From CAVVXX01 sp963707975 (GTDB taxonomy: Bacteria > Pseudomonadota > Alphaproteobacteria > Micropepsales > Micropepsaceae), in contig OY970177.1 of NCBI GenBank assembly GCA_963707975.1, forward strand, positions 1,488,001-1,552,000: a stretch of 64,000 bases of DNA. The letters run 5' to 3'. How positions within the stretch are numbered: position 1 is the stretch's first letter; every line of letters starts with the position of its first letter. The notes beneath the pieces are model-generated. The model was not told the origin of the DNA, made no database searches, and saw only the letters and a program-made list of their open reading frames with translations. The position numbers and the translations under genes are program-made. This document shows, in pieces, positions 50,265 through 59,165 of the stretch.

Positions 50265-51692
50265 CTAAATCCGTTGCGAATGGCCCAAAACCTTGCGCAG
50301 GAAATCCACCTCCTGCTGGAACATGGGGTCGCTCCGGCACAGTTCGGCGATGCGCCGGCAGGCATGCAGTACGGTCGTGTGGTCGCGCCCACCGAAACGC
50401 CGGCCAATATCGGGCAGCGAGCGGCTGGTAAGCTCGCGCGCCAGGAACATGGCGACCTGCCGGGGGCGTGCTACCCGGCGGGCTCGTCGCGGGGAATGGA
50501 GCTCGCGCAAATCGAGCTTGTAAAACTCGGCCGTCTTGCGCTGGATTTCCTCGACGGTAACGCGCTTCTCGCCCGGCGCCACGCGGCTTGCGATGGCGTC
50601 ATCGGCCACCTCCATGGTCACGGGGCGATGCGTAAGATCGGCATAGGTCGTGACCTTCTTGAGCACGCCGATCAGCTCGCGCGGGGACACATCAAGCTGG
50701 CTCGCCATATGTTCCAGCACGGCCAATGGCGGCGCAGCCCGTGGGCATTGGCGCTCGACCTCGGCGGCGCGGGCTTTCAGGATCGCAAGCCTGGTAGGGG
50801 CATCTGGTTTGCCCAATTCGATCACCACGGCTCCGGCAAGGCGCGAGCGCACGTCCTCCGGCAGGCCTTCAAGGGCCGCGGGCGGCCGGTCGGCAGCGAT
50901 AACCACCTTGCGCTTCAGATCGGCGAACGCGTTCACGGTATGCAGGAATTCGCTCACCGTCGCCGCGCGCCCGCAAATGTGCTGTAAATCGTCGATCAGC
51001 AGGATCTCGGCGCCGCGCAGTTCTTCCTTGAAGGCAATTGTCTCCCGCTCTCGCAGAGCACCGATGAAGCGGACCATGAAATCCTCGGCCCTGAGCAGCA
51101 GCGCGCGCGCGCCGCGCGTTTTGCGGGCTTCCAGCGCAATGGCGTTCAGCAAATGTGTCTTGCCGAAACCGAACCCGCCATGGAGATAGAGAATGCCAAG
51201 ATCGTTGTCGCTGCCCTCGGCCAGGCGACGCGCGGTCTTGAAGGCAAATTCATTGGCGGGGCCAGTGACGAAATTCTCAAAACTTTGCTGGCTATCGGGC
51301 TCGCGGTCCCAGATGCCACCGCCACCGCCAGTGCTGCCACCCCGGCGCGGCTCGCGCATAACGTGCTCGCTGGTGTCGCTTACGCCATGCGGGGTAGGCA
51401 CGGTGGCGCGCAATTCGACCACCGAGACCACGATTTCAAGGCTGGCAAAGGTTTTGGTCTGCGCTGCGAAGGCGCGCTCGATGCGGGTGGCGTAATGCTG
51501 CGCCGTATAGTCACGCACCAGCCGGCGAGGCGCGGAAAGCCGCACGTGGCCGTCAGCCACATCGAGCAGCGATAAAGGCGCGATCCAGGTGTCGAAAACC
51601 CCCTGTCCCAGCTCGATGCGCAAGTGATCGCGCGTATTCGCCCAAATCTCCGGCCAAGATGGTTCCCGCTCCCGTATCGCCAATCCAGTCAT
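50265..51692 (-). CDS. dnaA: Chromosomal replication initiator DnaA
   Basis: AAA+ initiator of about 475 residues. Domain I starts at SWPEIWANTRDHLRIELG; domain III has Walker A GGFGFGKTH near 172-180 and Walker B ILLIDDLQ; domain IV ends with the DNA-binding signature GGRDHTTVLHA. Between domains I and III lies a Gly-rich linker (GGSTGGGGG). I start at the ATG at 51692 (MTGLAIRERE); a frame to 51749 adds 19 residues. It is intact, unlike its three downstream neighbours. Confidence 0.95.
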   Translation of the reverse strand: MTGLAIREREPSWPEIWANTRDHLRIELGQGVFDTWIAPLSLLDVADGHVRLSAPRRLVRDYTAQHYATRIERAFAAQTKTFASLEIVVSVVELRATVPTPHGVSDTSEHVMREPRRGGSTGGGGGIWDREPDSQQSFENFVTGPANEFAFKTARRLAEGSDNDLGILYLHGGFGFGKTHLLNAIALEARKTRGARALLLRAEDFMVRFIGALRERETIAFKEELRGAEILLIDDLQHICGRAATVSEFLHTVNAFADLKRKVVIAADRPPAALEGLPEDVRSRLAGAVVIELGKPDAPTRLAILKARAAEVERQCPRAAPPLAVLEHMASQLDVSPRELIGVLKKVTTYADLTHRPVTMEVADDAIASRVAPGEKRVTVEEIQRKTAEFYKLDLRELHSPRRARRVARPRQVAMFLARELTSRSLPDIGRRFGGRDHTTVLHACRRIAELCRSDPMFQQEVDFLRKVLGHSQRI

Positions 51693-51769
51693 AACCGCTC
51701 CCCTTATTCCGCCAGCCCGTTCGAGAAGCCGGCACCCCATTTCCCTCACTTGCTTTCTTGGCCTTAAAC

Positions 51770-52348
51770 CGGGCCACGGCCGATCATGCGGGCATCAGCG
51801 CATCTCCTTCGCGGGTTATGGTTGGCCAGGTCGTGGGGCAATTCAGGACGTTGATCGAGCGCATGTGCCCCCACTTTCCGAGAAAAAAACCCATGTCAGG
51901 CGGAACGCCAGAGCGTCCCGTACCAAGTCTTGGATTACAGTAATGTTATGATTTACTTAGTGAAGACCTGAGTAACCGCCACGCACGTTCCCGAATACTC
52001 ACCAAACACTTTAAAGCTAGCCCCTGTGCCGCGAGTTCTGTGAACACTCGCACAAGCAGGAAAAACCATATACGCAGCAAATTAACCAGTGCAAGAGGGA
52101 TTCGCGCCCACATTATGTTTCTGCGTCCGTCTCGTGACGGCCGCAGGAAACGCAGGGAAAAGCAGTAACTTACAGTACACTGACGATGGGGATATCAGGC
52201 AATTCAGTGGCTTAGCGAATGCCACGCGACAGACTGACGAAGGTTATGTTACCGGTATTTTGTTGTCAGCCCACGGAACATATTTCAAGCAAAGACGTGA
52301 ATAGAGCGCACACGGACAAAATAGAGTCAAAGAAAAAGGTAATAGATA
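51770..52348. other. AT-richer non-coding region between dnaA and rpsT
   Basis: This is the longest gene-free stretch of the window (over 570 bp) and visibly less GC-rich than its surroundings, especially 51940-52345. It must hold the dnaA promoter. I searched by eye for DnaA boxes (TTATNCACA) and found none; the closest is tgtgaacac near 52040. I also see no repeat of the window's families. It could contain an origin, but the evidence is only position and composition. Confidence 0.4.
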
Positions 52349-52615
52349 TTAGCCACTTAGCCCTTTCACGCGCCGCGCCAGCCGCGAGACCTTGCGCGCG
52401 CCTGCTCTTTTATGGATGACGCCCTTCGAAGCCCCTCGCATGATTTCAGGCTCCGCCGCCTTGAAGGCCGCAAGCGCGGCTTTTTTGTCGCCGGCGGCGA
52501 GCGCTTCCTCGACCTTGCGCACCGCGCCGCGGATGCGGCTGATACGGTTTTTATTGACTTCTGTCCGGCGCGCGATCCGGCGGACGCGCTTTTTGGCGGA
52601 ACGGATTGTGGGCAT
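52349..52615 (-). CDS. rpsT: 30S ribosomal protein S20
   Basis: Basic protein of 88 residues, binding 16S rRNA early in 30S assembly. MPTIRSAKKRVRRIARRTEVNKNR and the GVIHKRAGARKVSRLARRV C-terminal helix are typical. It stands next to dnaA, as often in this class. Confidence 0.97.
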   Translation of the reverse strand: MPTIRSAKKRVRRIARRTEVNKNRISRIRGAVRKVEEALAAGDKKAALAAFKAAEPEIMRGASKGVIHKRAGARKVSRLARRVKGLSG

Positions 52616-52693
52616 GGGCTGAAGGCCTCGAAATTGCTGGATACGACAGGAGGCGGCTAATAACCCGCGCCCGTTAGTGGGTCAATGACGGCC

Positions 52694-53470
52694 TCAGCGG
52701 TCCTTGAAGCTGGGTTTGCGCTTTTCGACGAAGGCTTTCATGCCTTCTTTGTGGTCTTCGGTTGCGAAGAGCGAATGAAACACACGCCGCTCGAAGCGCA
52801 CGCCTTCGGCCAAAGTCGTTTCATAGGCTCGATTGACCGCTTCCTTGATCATCATCACCGAAGGCAGTGACATGGAGGCGATCTTGTTGGCGGTCTTCAT
52901 GGTTTCGGCCATCAGCTCCGCCGCCGGAACCACGCGGGAAACGAGGCCCGCCCGTTCGGCCTCGGCCGCATCCATCATGCGCCCCGTCAGGCACATCTCC
53001 ATGGCCTTCGATTTGCCGGCAAAGCGGGTGAGGCGCTGGGTGCCGCCTGCGCCCGGCATGACGCCAAGGTTGATTTCCGGCTGGCCAAATTTGGCGGTGT
53101 CGGCGGCGATGATGAAATCGCACATCATGGCGAATTCGCAGCCCCCGCCCAGGGCATAGCCCGCCACGGCGGCGATCACAGGCTTGCGCATGCGCGTGAC
53201 CGTTTCCCAATTGGCGGTGATGAAATCCTCCTTGTAGACGTCCATGTAGCCCTTGGATGCCATCTCGGTGATGTCGGCGCCGGCCGCAAAGGCCTTTTCC
53301 GAGCCGGTGATAACGATGCAGCGCACCTGGCTGTCGGCCTCGAAGGCGGCGAGAGCGGCGGTCACTTCGTCCATCAGCGCGCGGTTGAGTGCGTTAAGCG
53401 CATTTGGCCGGTTGAGGGTGATCACCCCCACCGCGCCTTCGATTTTCACGAGGATGTTCTGATAATTCAT
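52694..53470 (-). CDS. Enoyl-CoA hydratase
   Basis: Crotonase-fold enzyme of 258 residues that hydrates trans-2-enoyl-CoA in beta-oxidation. The oxyanion-hole segments KAFAAGADITEM and GYALGGGCEFAMMCD and the catalytic glutamates in QPEINLGVMPGAGGTQRL are present, matching short-chain enoyl-CoA hydratase (EchA8/FadB type). No other fatty-acid gene is next to it. Confidence 0.93.
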   Translation of the reverse strand: MNYQNILVKIEGAVGVITLNRPNALNALNRALMDEVTAALAAFEADSQVRCIVITGSEKAFAAGADITEMASKGYMDVYKEDFITANWETVTRMRKPVIAAVAGYALGGGCEFAMMCDFIIAADTAKFGQPEINLGVMPGAGGTQRLTRFAGKSKAMEMCLTGRMMDAAEAERAGLVSRVVPAAELMAETMKTANKIASMSLPSVMMIKEAVNRAYETTLAEGVRFERRVFHSLFATEDHKEGMKAFVEKRKPSFKDR

Positions 53471-53581
53471 GGACCACCTCCAATGCCTGAGCTTACTTCC
53501 GTGGCGCAGCTAGCTCGCGCTTTCAATCCCCGGTCTTCTGTAAGCAAGATATGGCCAATAAGAAACCGGCCCCCATCATGC

Positions 53582-54028
53582 TCACTTTGGTTCTTTCAGA
53601 TGGAATTGCTGTCCAACGCGATACGCCTCACCCATCAGCTTCGCAAATTCGCCGTCGAGTTGATCGGGCGAGGTCAGCTGAAAATAATGGACATGATTGC
53701 GCGGGCTGATGGTTTCAATCTTCCGGAAGCGCGGGTTTTCCAGCCTGCACGCGAGAACCAGATGCCCGCTCAAGCCATCGCGCCGCAACTGCACGGCCGC
53801 GAAACTCATCCGCACCTGAAAGGCAATCCTTGTTTTTTCAGGCAGTATCGTGATGCGTCCGCAGCGCCTTGCCACGCGCACGAACGCACGAAAGATCGTA
53901 ACCGCTTGGGGATTCCGCCCACGCAGATGATCGCTTAACCGGTATCGTCCGCAAAAATGCGATTGGTTCCGGTTCGCAAAGCGCCGTCCACATGCATCGC
54001 ATTTCCACATTGGTTTGGGCGCAGCCAT
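53582..54028 (-). CDS. DUF5655 domain protein with N-terminal zinc-finger-like motif
   Basis: Protein of 148 residues. WKCDACGRRFANRNQSHFCG at residues 8-27 is a short Cys/His cluster, followed by a domain of the DUF5655 type (HVHYFQLTSPDQLDGEFAKLM). The function is unknown. It ends a run of minus-strand genes with arfB, 6 bp apart. Confidence 0.8.
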   Translation of the reverse strand: MAAPKPMWKCDACGRRFANRNQSHFCGRYRLSDHLRGRNPQAVTIFRAFVRVARRCGRITILPEKTRIAFQVRMSFAAVQLRRDGLSGHLVLACRLENPRFRKIETISPRNHVHYFQLTSPDQLDGEFAKLMGEAYRVGQQFHLKEPK

Positions 54029-54034
54029 GGCCGC

Positions 54035-54460
54035 TTAATCCTCAATTCGTTCCCGGCGCGTGCGCTTGAGGCGGGAATGTTTTCTCTTGCTCTCGATGCG
54101 CTTTTCCCGGCTCGCGCGGGTGGGTTTTGTGGACCTGCGTTTCTTGGGCGCGATAGCCGCCTCGCGAATAAGCTGGAGGAGCCGTTCGCGCGCATCGGTG
54201 CGATTCCTCGCCTGATCGCGGAAACGGCTCGCTTCCAGCACCAGCACGCCATCCTTGGTCATGCGCCGCCCGGCAAGCGCACCAAGCCTTTGCTTCACCT
54301 CCCACGGCAGCGACACCGAGCGGCCCATGTCGAAGCGGAGCTGCACCGCGCTTGCGACCTTATTCACGTTCTGCCCGCCGGGGCCCGAGGCGAGCACGAA
54401 GCTTTCCTCAAGCTCCGCCTCGTCAATGGCTATTTCGGCTGTGACGCGAATCTTGACCAT
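54035..54460 (-). CDS. arfB: Ribosome rescue peptidyl-tRNA hydrolase ArfB (YaeJ/ICT1 type)
   Basis: Protein of 141 residues with the catalytic GGQ at residues 28-30 (ASGPGGQNVNKV) and a long basic C-terminal tail (KPTRASREKRIESKRKH) that enters the empty mRNA channel. It frees ribosomes stalled on non-stop messages. I start at the ATG at 54460 (MVKIRVTAEI). The longer frame to 54493 overlaps the divergent arsR promoter. Confidence 0.92.
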   Translation of the reverse strand: MVKIRVTAEIAIDEAELEESFVLASGPGGQNVNKVASAVQLRFDMGRSVSLPWEVKQRLGALAGRRMTKDGVLVLEASRFRDQARNRTDARERLLQLIREAAIAPKKRRSTKPTRASREKRIESKRKHSRLKRTRRERIED

Positions 54461-54482
54461 GGGCTCATTTTCGCATGCCCCC

Positions 54483-54511
54483 TTGACATGCAACCAAATG
54501 GTTGCATATTA
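54483..54511 (+). promoter_or_regulatory. Promoter with palindromic ArsR operator
   Basis: TTGACA at 54483-54488 is followed after 17 bp by ATATTA, a good sigma-70 promoter. The spacer is filled by the palindrome ATGCAACCA-N2-TGGTTGCAT (54488-54507), which fits the operator of ArsR/AHSA1 systems. The regulator would occlude its own promoter. Little or no leader remains before the ATG at 54517. Confidence 0.85.
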
Positions 54512-54516
54512 AGGGC

Positions 54517-54840
54517 ATGAGTATGGATGCCGTGTTCCGGGCATTGGCGGACAAAAGCCGCCGCCACTTGTTGGACCGGCTCCGCGAAAAAAACGGGCAG
54601 GCATTGGGTGAATTGTGCGCAGGATTGAACATGTCGCGCCAGGCGGTGGCCAAGCATCTGGCCATTCTGGAAGAGGCCAATCTCGTCGCCACGCAGAGGC
54701 GCGGCCGGGAGAAGGTGCATTACCTCAATCCCGTGCCCATCAACGACATCGCCGAACGGTGGGTGGCGAAATACGAGCGGGCGCGGCTGGCCGCGCTTTC
54801 CGCGCTAAAGCAAAACCTGGAAGGGAAAGACGATGGCTGA
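54517..54840 (+). CDS. ArsR-family transcriptional repressor
   Basis: Winged-helix regulator of 107 residues. MDAVFRALADKSRRHLLDRL and MSRQAVAKHLAILEEANLV cover the dimer helix and the recognition helix. There are no metal-binding cysteines of the classic ArsR kind; it belongs to the group paired with AHSA1 proteins. The start is placed at 54517, just after its operator. The stop overlaps the start of the AHSA1 gene. Confidence 0.93.
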   Translation: MSMDAVFRALADKSRRHLLDRLREKNGQALGELCAGLNMSRQAVAKHLAILEEANLVATQRRGREKVHYLNPVPINDIAERWVAKYERARLAALSALKQNLEGKDDG

Positions 54841-55285
54841 AAGCAAATTCGTTTACGTGACCTATATCCGCGCGACCGCGAACAAGGTGTGGCAGGCGTT
54901 GACCACACCGGAATTCGCCGCGCAGTACTGGTTTGGCGCGCGGCCGGAATCGGACTGGAAGCCGGGCTCGCGGTGGAAGCTTTCATTCCCCGATGGCAGG
55001 GTCGCCGATGCGGGCGAAATCGTCGAAGCCACGCGGCCCAAGCGCCTGGTCATCAAATGGCAGCATCAAATGACGCCCGACATGAAAGCCGAAGGCTATT
55101 CGCGCTGCACCATACTGCTCGAGCCCGACGGCGAGACGACCAAGCTCACCATCACACACGTCATGGATAGGCCGGATTCCAAGTTCATCGGCGCTGTGTC
55201 GACCGGCTGGCCGATGGTGCTCTCGGGGCTAAAGTCGCTGCTGGAAACGGGCAAGACCGTACCCATTACCAACAAGAAGATGTGA
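54833..55285 (+). CDS. AHSA1/SRPBCC-family protein
   Basis: Ligand-binding START-like fold of 150 residues: YVTYIRATANKVWQALTTPEFAAQYWFGA, then WKLSFPDGRVADAGEIVE and SGLKSLLETG. It is translationally coupled to the ArsR gene (8-bp overlap), a common pairing in which the SRPBCC partner may sense or bind the inducing compound. Its stop abuts the convergent mutM stop. Confidence 0.92.
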   Translation: MAESKFVYVTYIRATANKVWQALTTPEFAAQYWFGARPESDWKPGSRWKLSFPDGRVADAGEIVEATRPKRLVIKWQHQMTPDMKAEGYSRCTILLEPDGETTKLTITHVMDRPDSKFIGAVSTGWPMVLSGLKSLLETGKTVPITNKKM

Positions 55286-56161
55286 TCATTTCTGGCAGGC
55301 GGGGCAGTAGAACGTTGAGCGCCCCGCTTGAACGATGCGCTTCACCGTGCCCTTGCAGCGGTGCCGGGAGCATTTCTTCCCTTCGCGGTCGTAGACGGAA
55401 AAGTGGTGCTGGAAATCGCCCAGCTCGCCGTCCACCCGCTTGTGATCGCGCAAGGACGAGCCGCCGGCTTTGATGGCATCCTTCAGGACATCTTTGATGG
55501 CCTTGACCAAGGGTGCTGCGCGCTTGCCTGCGACAGTCGCGGCCAAACGCTTGGGCGAAACGCAGGCGCGGTACAGCGCCTCGCAGACATAGATATTGCC
55601 AAGGCCGGCAATCACACGCTGGTCGAGCAGTGCAGCTTTTATGGGCGTGTGCTTGCTCTTCAACGCGGCGTTCAAATAAGCGGCATCGAATTCATCGGAC
55701 AAAGGCTCGATACCAAGTCCTTTGAACAACGGATCCTGTTCCAGCCTGTCTGTCTTGATCAGCGTCATCAATCCGAAGCGGCGGTGATCGGTGAAGACGA
55801 TGAGGGCGGGCGCGTCCGTTTCCATCACCACATGATCGTGCTTGTCCTGGCCGGCCGTCCCCGGTGCTGGCGCGCAAAGATAATTACCGAGCTTGCGCTC
55901 TTGGCCTTCGGCGTAAACGCTCATGTTCCCGCTCATGCCGAGATGCACCACCAGCGTTTCACCGCCATCGAGCTCGCCCAAAAGGTACTTCGCCCGCCGC
56001 CATAGCCTCGAGACTTTGCGCCCCGTGAGCCGCTTGGCAAAATCCTTGGGGAAGGGCACGCGCAAATCGCCGCGCCGGGTTTCGACGCGGGTGAAGCTAT
56101 GACCCTCCAGCACGGGCTGAAGGCCCATCCGCACGGTCTCGACTTCAGGCAATTCCGGCAT
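55286..56161 (-). CDS. mutM: Formamidopyrimidine-DNA glycosylase MutM
   Basis: Base-excision enzyme of 291 residues removing 8-oxoguanine. The N-terminal PELPEVETV supplies the catalytic Pro2 and Glu3. The C-terminal zinc finger reads CSRHRC...CPACQK, with four residues between the first two cysteines instead of two, a variant known in this class. It is divergent from ubiE, as in many alphaproteobacteria. Confidence 0.95.
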   Translation of the reverse strand: MPELPEVETVRMGLQPVLEGHSFTRVETRRGDLRVPFPKDFAKRLTGRKVSRLWRRAKYLLGELDGGETLVVHLGMSGNMSVYAEGQERKLGNYLCAPAPGTAGQDKHDHVVMETDAPALIVFTDHRRFGLMTLIKTDRLEQDPLFKGLGIEPLSDEFDAAYLNAALKSKHTPIKAALLDQRVIAGLGNIYVCEALYRACVSPKRLAATVAGKRAAPLVKAIKDVLKDAIKAGGSSLRDHKRVDGELGDFQHHFSVYDREGKKCSRHRCKGTVKRIVQAGRSTFYCPACQK

Positions 56162-56298
56162 TTGTCATCCCCGGCGAGCCCAGCCACTCGCGAGTGGCTG
56201 GGCGAGGGAAGGGGACCCAGGTGGTTGGAGTTTATCAGACCTGTCCACCTGAGTTCCCTTCCCCTCGCGACCTTCGGTCGCTCGGCCGGGAATGACAA
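56162..56298. repeat. 137-bp element with terminal inverted repeats (MITE-like)
   Basis: The ends TTGTCATCCCCGGC and GCCGGGAATGACAA are inverted with one mismatch. Inside are the palindromes cagccactcgcgagtggctg and cgaccttcggtcg and the inverted pair gggaaggggacccaggtgg / ccacctgagttcccttcccc. It fills most of the mutM-ubiE space. I see no target duplication beyond a possible short one. Confidence 0.65.
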
Positions 56299-56364
56299 GC
56301 TTGGCTTAATCACCGCGCATTCTTGTTGTGGTCATATTTGCTTGGGAAAGAGTATCCTGCGCCC

Positions 56365-57108
56365 ATGAGCGCTACCAAAAAGACCGCCTCCTTCGGCTAC
56401 CGCGAAGTGCCCGAAGACGAAAAAAACGCCCTGGTGCATGGCGTGTTTTCGTCGGTGGCGCGGCGCTATGACCTGATGAACGATCTGATGAGCGCAGGCG
56501 TCCACCGGCTGTGGAAGGACGCGGCTGTAGCATGGCTGAACCCGCAAGCAGGCTGGACAGTGGTGGATGCCGCCGGCGGCACGGGCGACATCGCCTTTCG
56601 CATTGCCGCGCGCGCGCCCGGCGCCAAGATCATCGTCTGCGATATTAACGCCGAGATGCTGGAGCAGGGGAAACAACGCGCAAGGAAAAACAACCAGGCG
56701 CATATCGAATGGATGTGCGCGGACGCGGAAAACCTGCCGCTCGCCGATAATATGGCCGACGCCTACACAATCGCTTTCGGCATCCGCAACGTCACGCATA
56801 TAGATAAAGTGCTGGCCGAAGCCTTCCGCGTGCTGAAACCGGGCGGGCGGTTTCACTGTCTTGAGTTTTCCAAGCCGGCGCCGGGATTGGACATTCTCTA
56901 CGACCGCTATTCCTTCGCCGTGTTGCCGCGGCTGGGCCAGCTGGTCGCGCGCGATGGCGAGGCTTACCGCTATCTGGCCGAGAGTATCCGCCGGTTTCCG
57001 GCTCAGAAACCTTTTGCGCGCATGATCGAGGCTGCTGGTTTCGCGCAAGTGACGTTTCGCAACTTAAGTGGCGGCATCGCGGCCATGCATTCGGGGTGGA
57101 AGGTATGA
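56365..57108 (+). CDS. ubiE: Ubiquinone/menaquinone C-methyltransferase UbiE
   Basis: Enzyme of 247 residues methylating the quinone ring. The N-terminal GVFSSVARRYDLMNDLMSAG, motif I VVDAAGGTGDIAFRIA and IAFGIRNVTHIDKVLAEA are all diagnostic of UbiE over general methyltransferases. The ATG at 56365 is the family start. It is followed by ubiB 50 bp downstream. Confidence 0.95.
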   Translation: MSATKKTASFGYREVPEDEKNALVHGVFSSVARRYDLMNDLMSAGVHRLWKDAAVAWLNPQAGWTVVDAAGGTGDIAFRIAARAPGAKIIVCDINAEMLEQGKQRARKNNQAHIEWMCADAENLPLADNMADAYTIAFGIRNVTHIDKVLAEAFRVLKPGGRFHCLEFSKPAPGLDILYDRYSFAVLPRLGQLVARDGEAYRYLAESIRRFPAQKPFARMIEAAGFAQVTFRNLSGGIAAMHSGWKV

Positions 57109-57114
57109 ATCCGA

Positions 57115-57147
57115 TTTTTCCTCCCCCGTTTACGGGGGAGGAAAATT
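57115..57147. repeat. Solo CTCCCC-type hairpin in the ubiE-ubiB gap
   Basis: ttttcctcccccgtttacgg, completed by gggaggaaaatt, is a perfect short hairpin and looks like a single end of the long CTCCCC repeats. It could also act as a weak terminator between the two genes. Confidence 0.7.
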
Positions 57148-57158
57148 AGAGGCATCGC

Positions 57159-58730
57159 ATGCTCAGAAGTCTAAGCAACATCAACCGCCTGCATCGCGCC
57201 GCGCGCATCCTGGCCCAGCACGACGCGCTGATCCCGCATGAATATAAGGCGCGCGTACCTGCCTCGTTGCGCGTAAGCGCATGGGTTTTATTCGGCGGCG
57301 CGAAAAAATCTTATACGGGCCTGCCGCCGGGCGAACGCCTCGCCAACGCGTTTCAGCAGATCGGCCCCAGCGCCATCAAGCTCGGCCAATTGTTGGCCAC
57401 GCGCCCCGATGTGTTGGGGCCCGACATCACTCGCGGGCTGGAAGCGTTGCAGGACCGCCTGCCGCCATTTCCGGAAGACGAGGCGCGCCGCGCCATCGCC
57501 GCCGATCTCGGCAAGCCGGTGGAGGCGCTGTTCGAAGAATTGGGCCCGGCTGTCGCCGCCGCCTCGATCGCGCAGGTGCACAAAGCCACAACGACGGGTG
57601 AAGCGCCCAGCCAGGTGGCGGTCAAGGTGCTGCGTCCGGGCATCGATGTGGAATTCGCCCGTGATTTCGACGCGTTCCGTTTCGCAGCCCACTCCGCCGA
57701 GCGCTTCTCGGCCGAAGCGCGGCGGCTGCGCCTGGTGGCTCTCGTTGAAACGCTGGCGGCGTCGGTGGCGCTCGAACTCGACTTGCGCATGGAGGCCGCG
57801 GCTGCGGCCGAGCTCGCCCACAACATGCGCGAGGACAAGGATTTCCGCGTGCCGGCGGTCGATTGGTCGCGCACGGCCGCGCGCACGCTCACCACAGAAT
57901 GGGTGAAGGGCACGAGCTTGCGCGACGCCGCCACGCTGCAAGCCGCCGGCCACGATCCCAGGCGCATTGCTTACGCCGTGATCCAGACGTTTCTCACCCA
58001 GGCGCTGCGCGACGGGTTTTTCCACGCCGACATGCATCCCGGAAATCTGTTCGTGGACGATGAGGGCCGCATCGTCGCCGTCGATTTCGGCATCATGGGG
58101 CGGCTCACGCCAGCGCTCCGCCGCTTCATGGCCGAAACGCTGATGGGCTTCATCACCCGCGATTACTCGCGCGTGGCGCAGGTGCATTTCGACATGGGCT
58201 TCGTCGCCCCTCACCACAGCGTCGAAACCTTTGCCCAGGCGCTGCGCGCGATCGGCGAGCCGGTGTTCGGCCGAACCATGGGCGAGGTCTCGATGGCCCG
58301 CATGCTGGAGCAGCTGTTCGACACCACGCGCCGCTTCGACATGCAGATGCAGCCCGAGCTCATTCTGATGCAGAAGACAATGGTGGTGGTGGAGGGCGTG
58401 GCGCGCGCGCTTTATCCCGATATGGACGTGTGGGATGCCGCGCGCCCCGTGGTGGAGCAGTGGATGGTGAGCCATCTTGGCCCCGAAGCGCGGCTGCGCG
58501 AGGCGGCCGGGAACATGACCAGCATCGGCAGGCTCGCCCAGCACCTGCCGCAGCTGTTGCGCAACGCCGACGCGGTGGCGGCCATGCTGGCTGAAGGGGG
58601 GCTCAGGCTGCACCCCGACACCGCGCGCCAGATCGCCGAGGCGCAAGCCCAACGCATGCGGCAAAGTTATATGGCGTTATGGCTTGCGGTCGGCGCCGTC
58701 GGCCTCATCGCCGCAGTGGCGCTGCTGTAA
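57159..58730 (+). CDS. ubiB: Ubiquinone biosynthesis kinase-like protein UbiB
   Basis: ABC1/ADCK-family atypical kinase of 523 residues. The KxGQ motif is in SAIKLGQLLATRPD, the Ala-rich loop in AAASIAQVHKA, and the catalytic motifs in FFHADMHPGNLFVDDEGRIVAVDFGIMGRL. Two TM helices form the C-terminus. It supports ubiquinone synthesis by an unknown mechanism, next to ubiE. Confidence 0.95.
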   Translation: MLRSLSNINRLHRAARILAQHDALIPHEYKARVPASLRVSAWVLFGGAKKSYTGLPPGERLANAFQQIGPSAIKLGQLLATRPDVLGPDITRGLEALQDRLPPFPEDEARRAIAADLGKPVEALFEELGPAVAAASIAQVHKATTTGEAPSQVAVKVLRPGIDVEFARDFDAFRFAAHSAERFSAEARRLRLVALVETLAASVALELDLRMEAAAAAELAHNMREDKDFRVPAVDWSRTAARTLTTEWVKGTSLRDAATLQAAGHDPRRIAYAVIQTFLTQALRDGFFHADMHPGNLFVDDEGRIVAVDFGIMGRLTPALRRFMAETLMGFITRDYSRVAQVHFDMGFVAPHHSVETFAQALRAIGEPVFGRTMGEVSMARMLEQLFDTTRRFDMQMQPELILMQKTMVVVEGVARALYPDMDVWDAARPVVEQWMVSHLGPEARLREAAGNMTSIGRLAQHLPQLLRNADAVAAMLAEGGLRLHPDTARQIAEAQAQRMRQSYMALWLAVGAVGLIAAVALL

Positions 58731-58731
58731 T

Positions 58732-59130
58732 TCACCCGATGCGGATTTGGCCTGCGTCGCAGGTGGCGGGTTCGCCGCCGTCGAGCGCGAATACTTTCAC
58801 GCGGAAGACGTGATTGGTCATCTCCGGCATTTCCGGCACGCGCACCTGCAGGCTGGCATCGCCGAGATGCTGCTCGGTCGCAAGCACGTTGCGGTAGCCC
58901 ATGTTCGATTGATCGGGCTTGTCGGCGAGCTGGAGCATCACGCGCAATTCATGGCCTGAGCGCGCCACATTCAGGCAATCGCCCACGATGTCGAAATGAT
59001 CGCCGGGCTTCACGGCGTGAATGATCGCGCCGCCATCAATTACGCTGTCGAGAACAGCGTCCATCGCGTAAGCCGTGCCGCCGAACAGCAGCGCCATCAC
59101 GCCCGCGAGCATTGCCAGACAAACGCGCAT
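58732..59130 (-). CDS. Exported protein of unknown function
   Basis: Protein of 132 residues with a signal peptide (MRVCLAMLAGVMALLFGG, cleavage after AYA) and a small beta-rich body with two cysteines (GDCLNVA and ATCDAG). I do not recognise a family. The ATG at 59130 is set by AGGAGGG about 7 bases upstream; the longer frame to 59370 overlaps the MATE gene out of frame. It is convergent with ubiB and follows the MATE gene. Confidence 0.72.
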   Translation of the reverse strand: MRVCLAMLAGVMALLFGGTAYAMDAVLDSVIDGGAIIHAVKPGDHFDIVGDCLNVARSGHELRVMLQLADKPDQSNMGYRNVLATEQHLGDASLQVRVPEMPEMTNHVFRVKVFALDGGEPATCDAGQIRIG

Positions 59131-59165
59131 CAAGACCCTCCTGCCGACCATCGAGAGCTGACCCA

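Noticed and set aside
51770..52348. DnaA-box cluster marking oriC
   Set aside because: No site matches TTATNCACA closely; only weak two-mismatch candidates were found.
57288..58664. 458-codon open frame opposite ubiB
   Set aside because: UbiB is well supported by motifs; the antisense frame is a GC-driven shadow.
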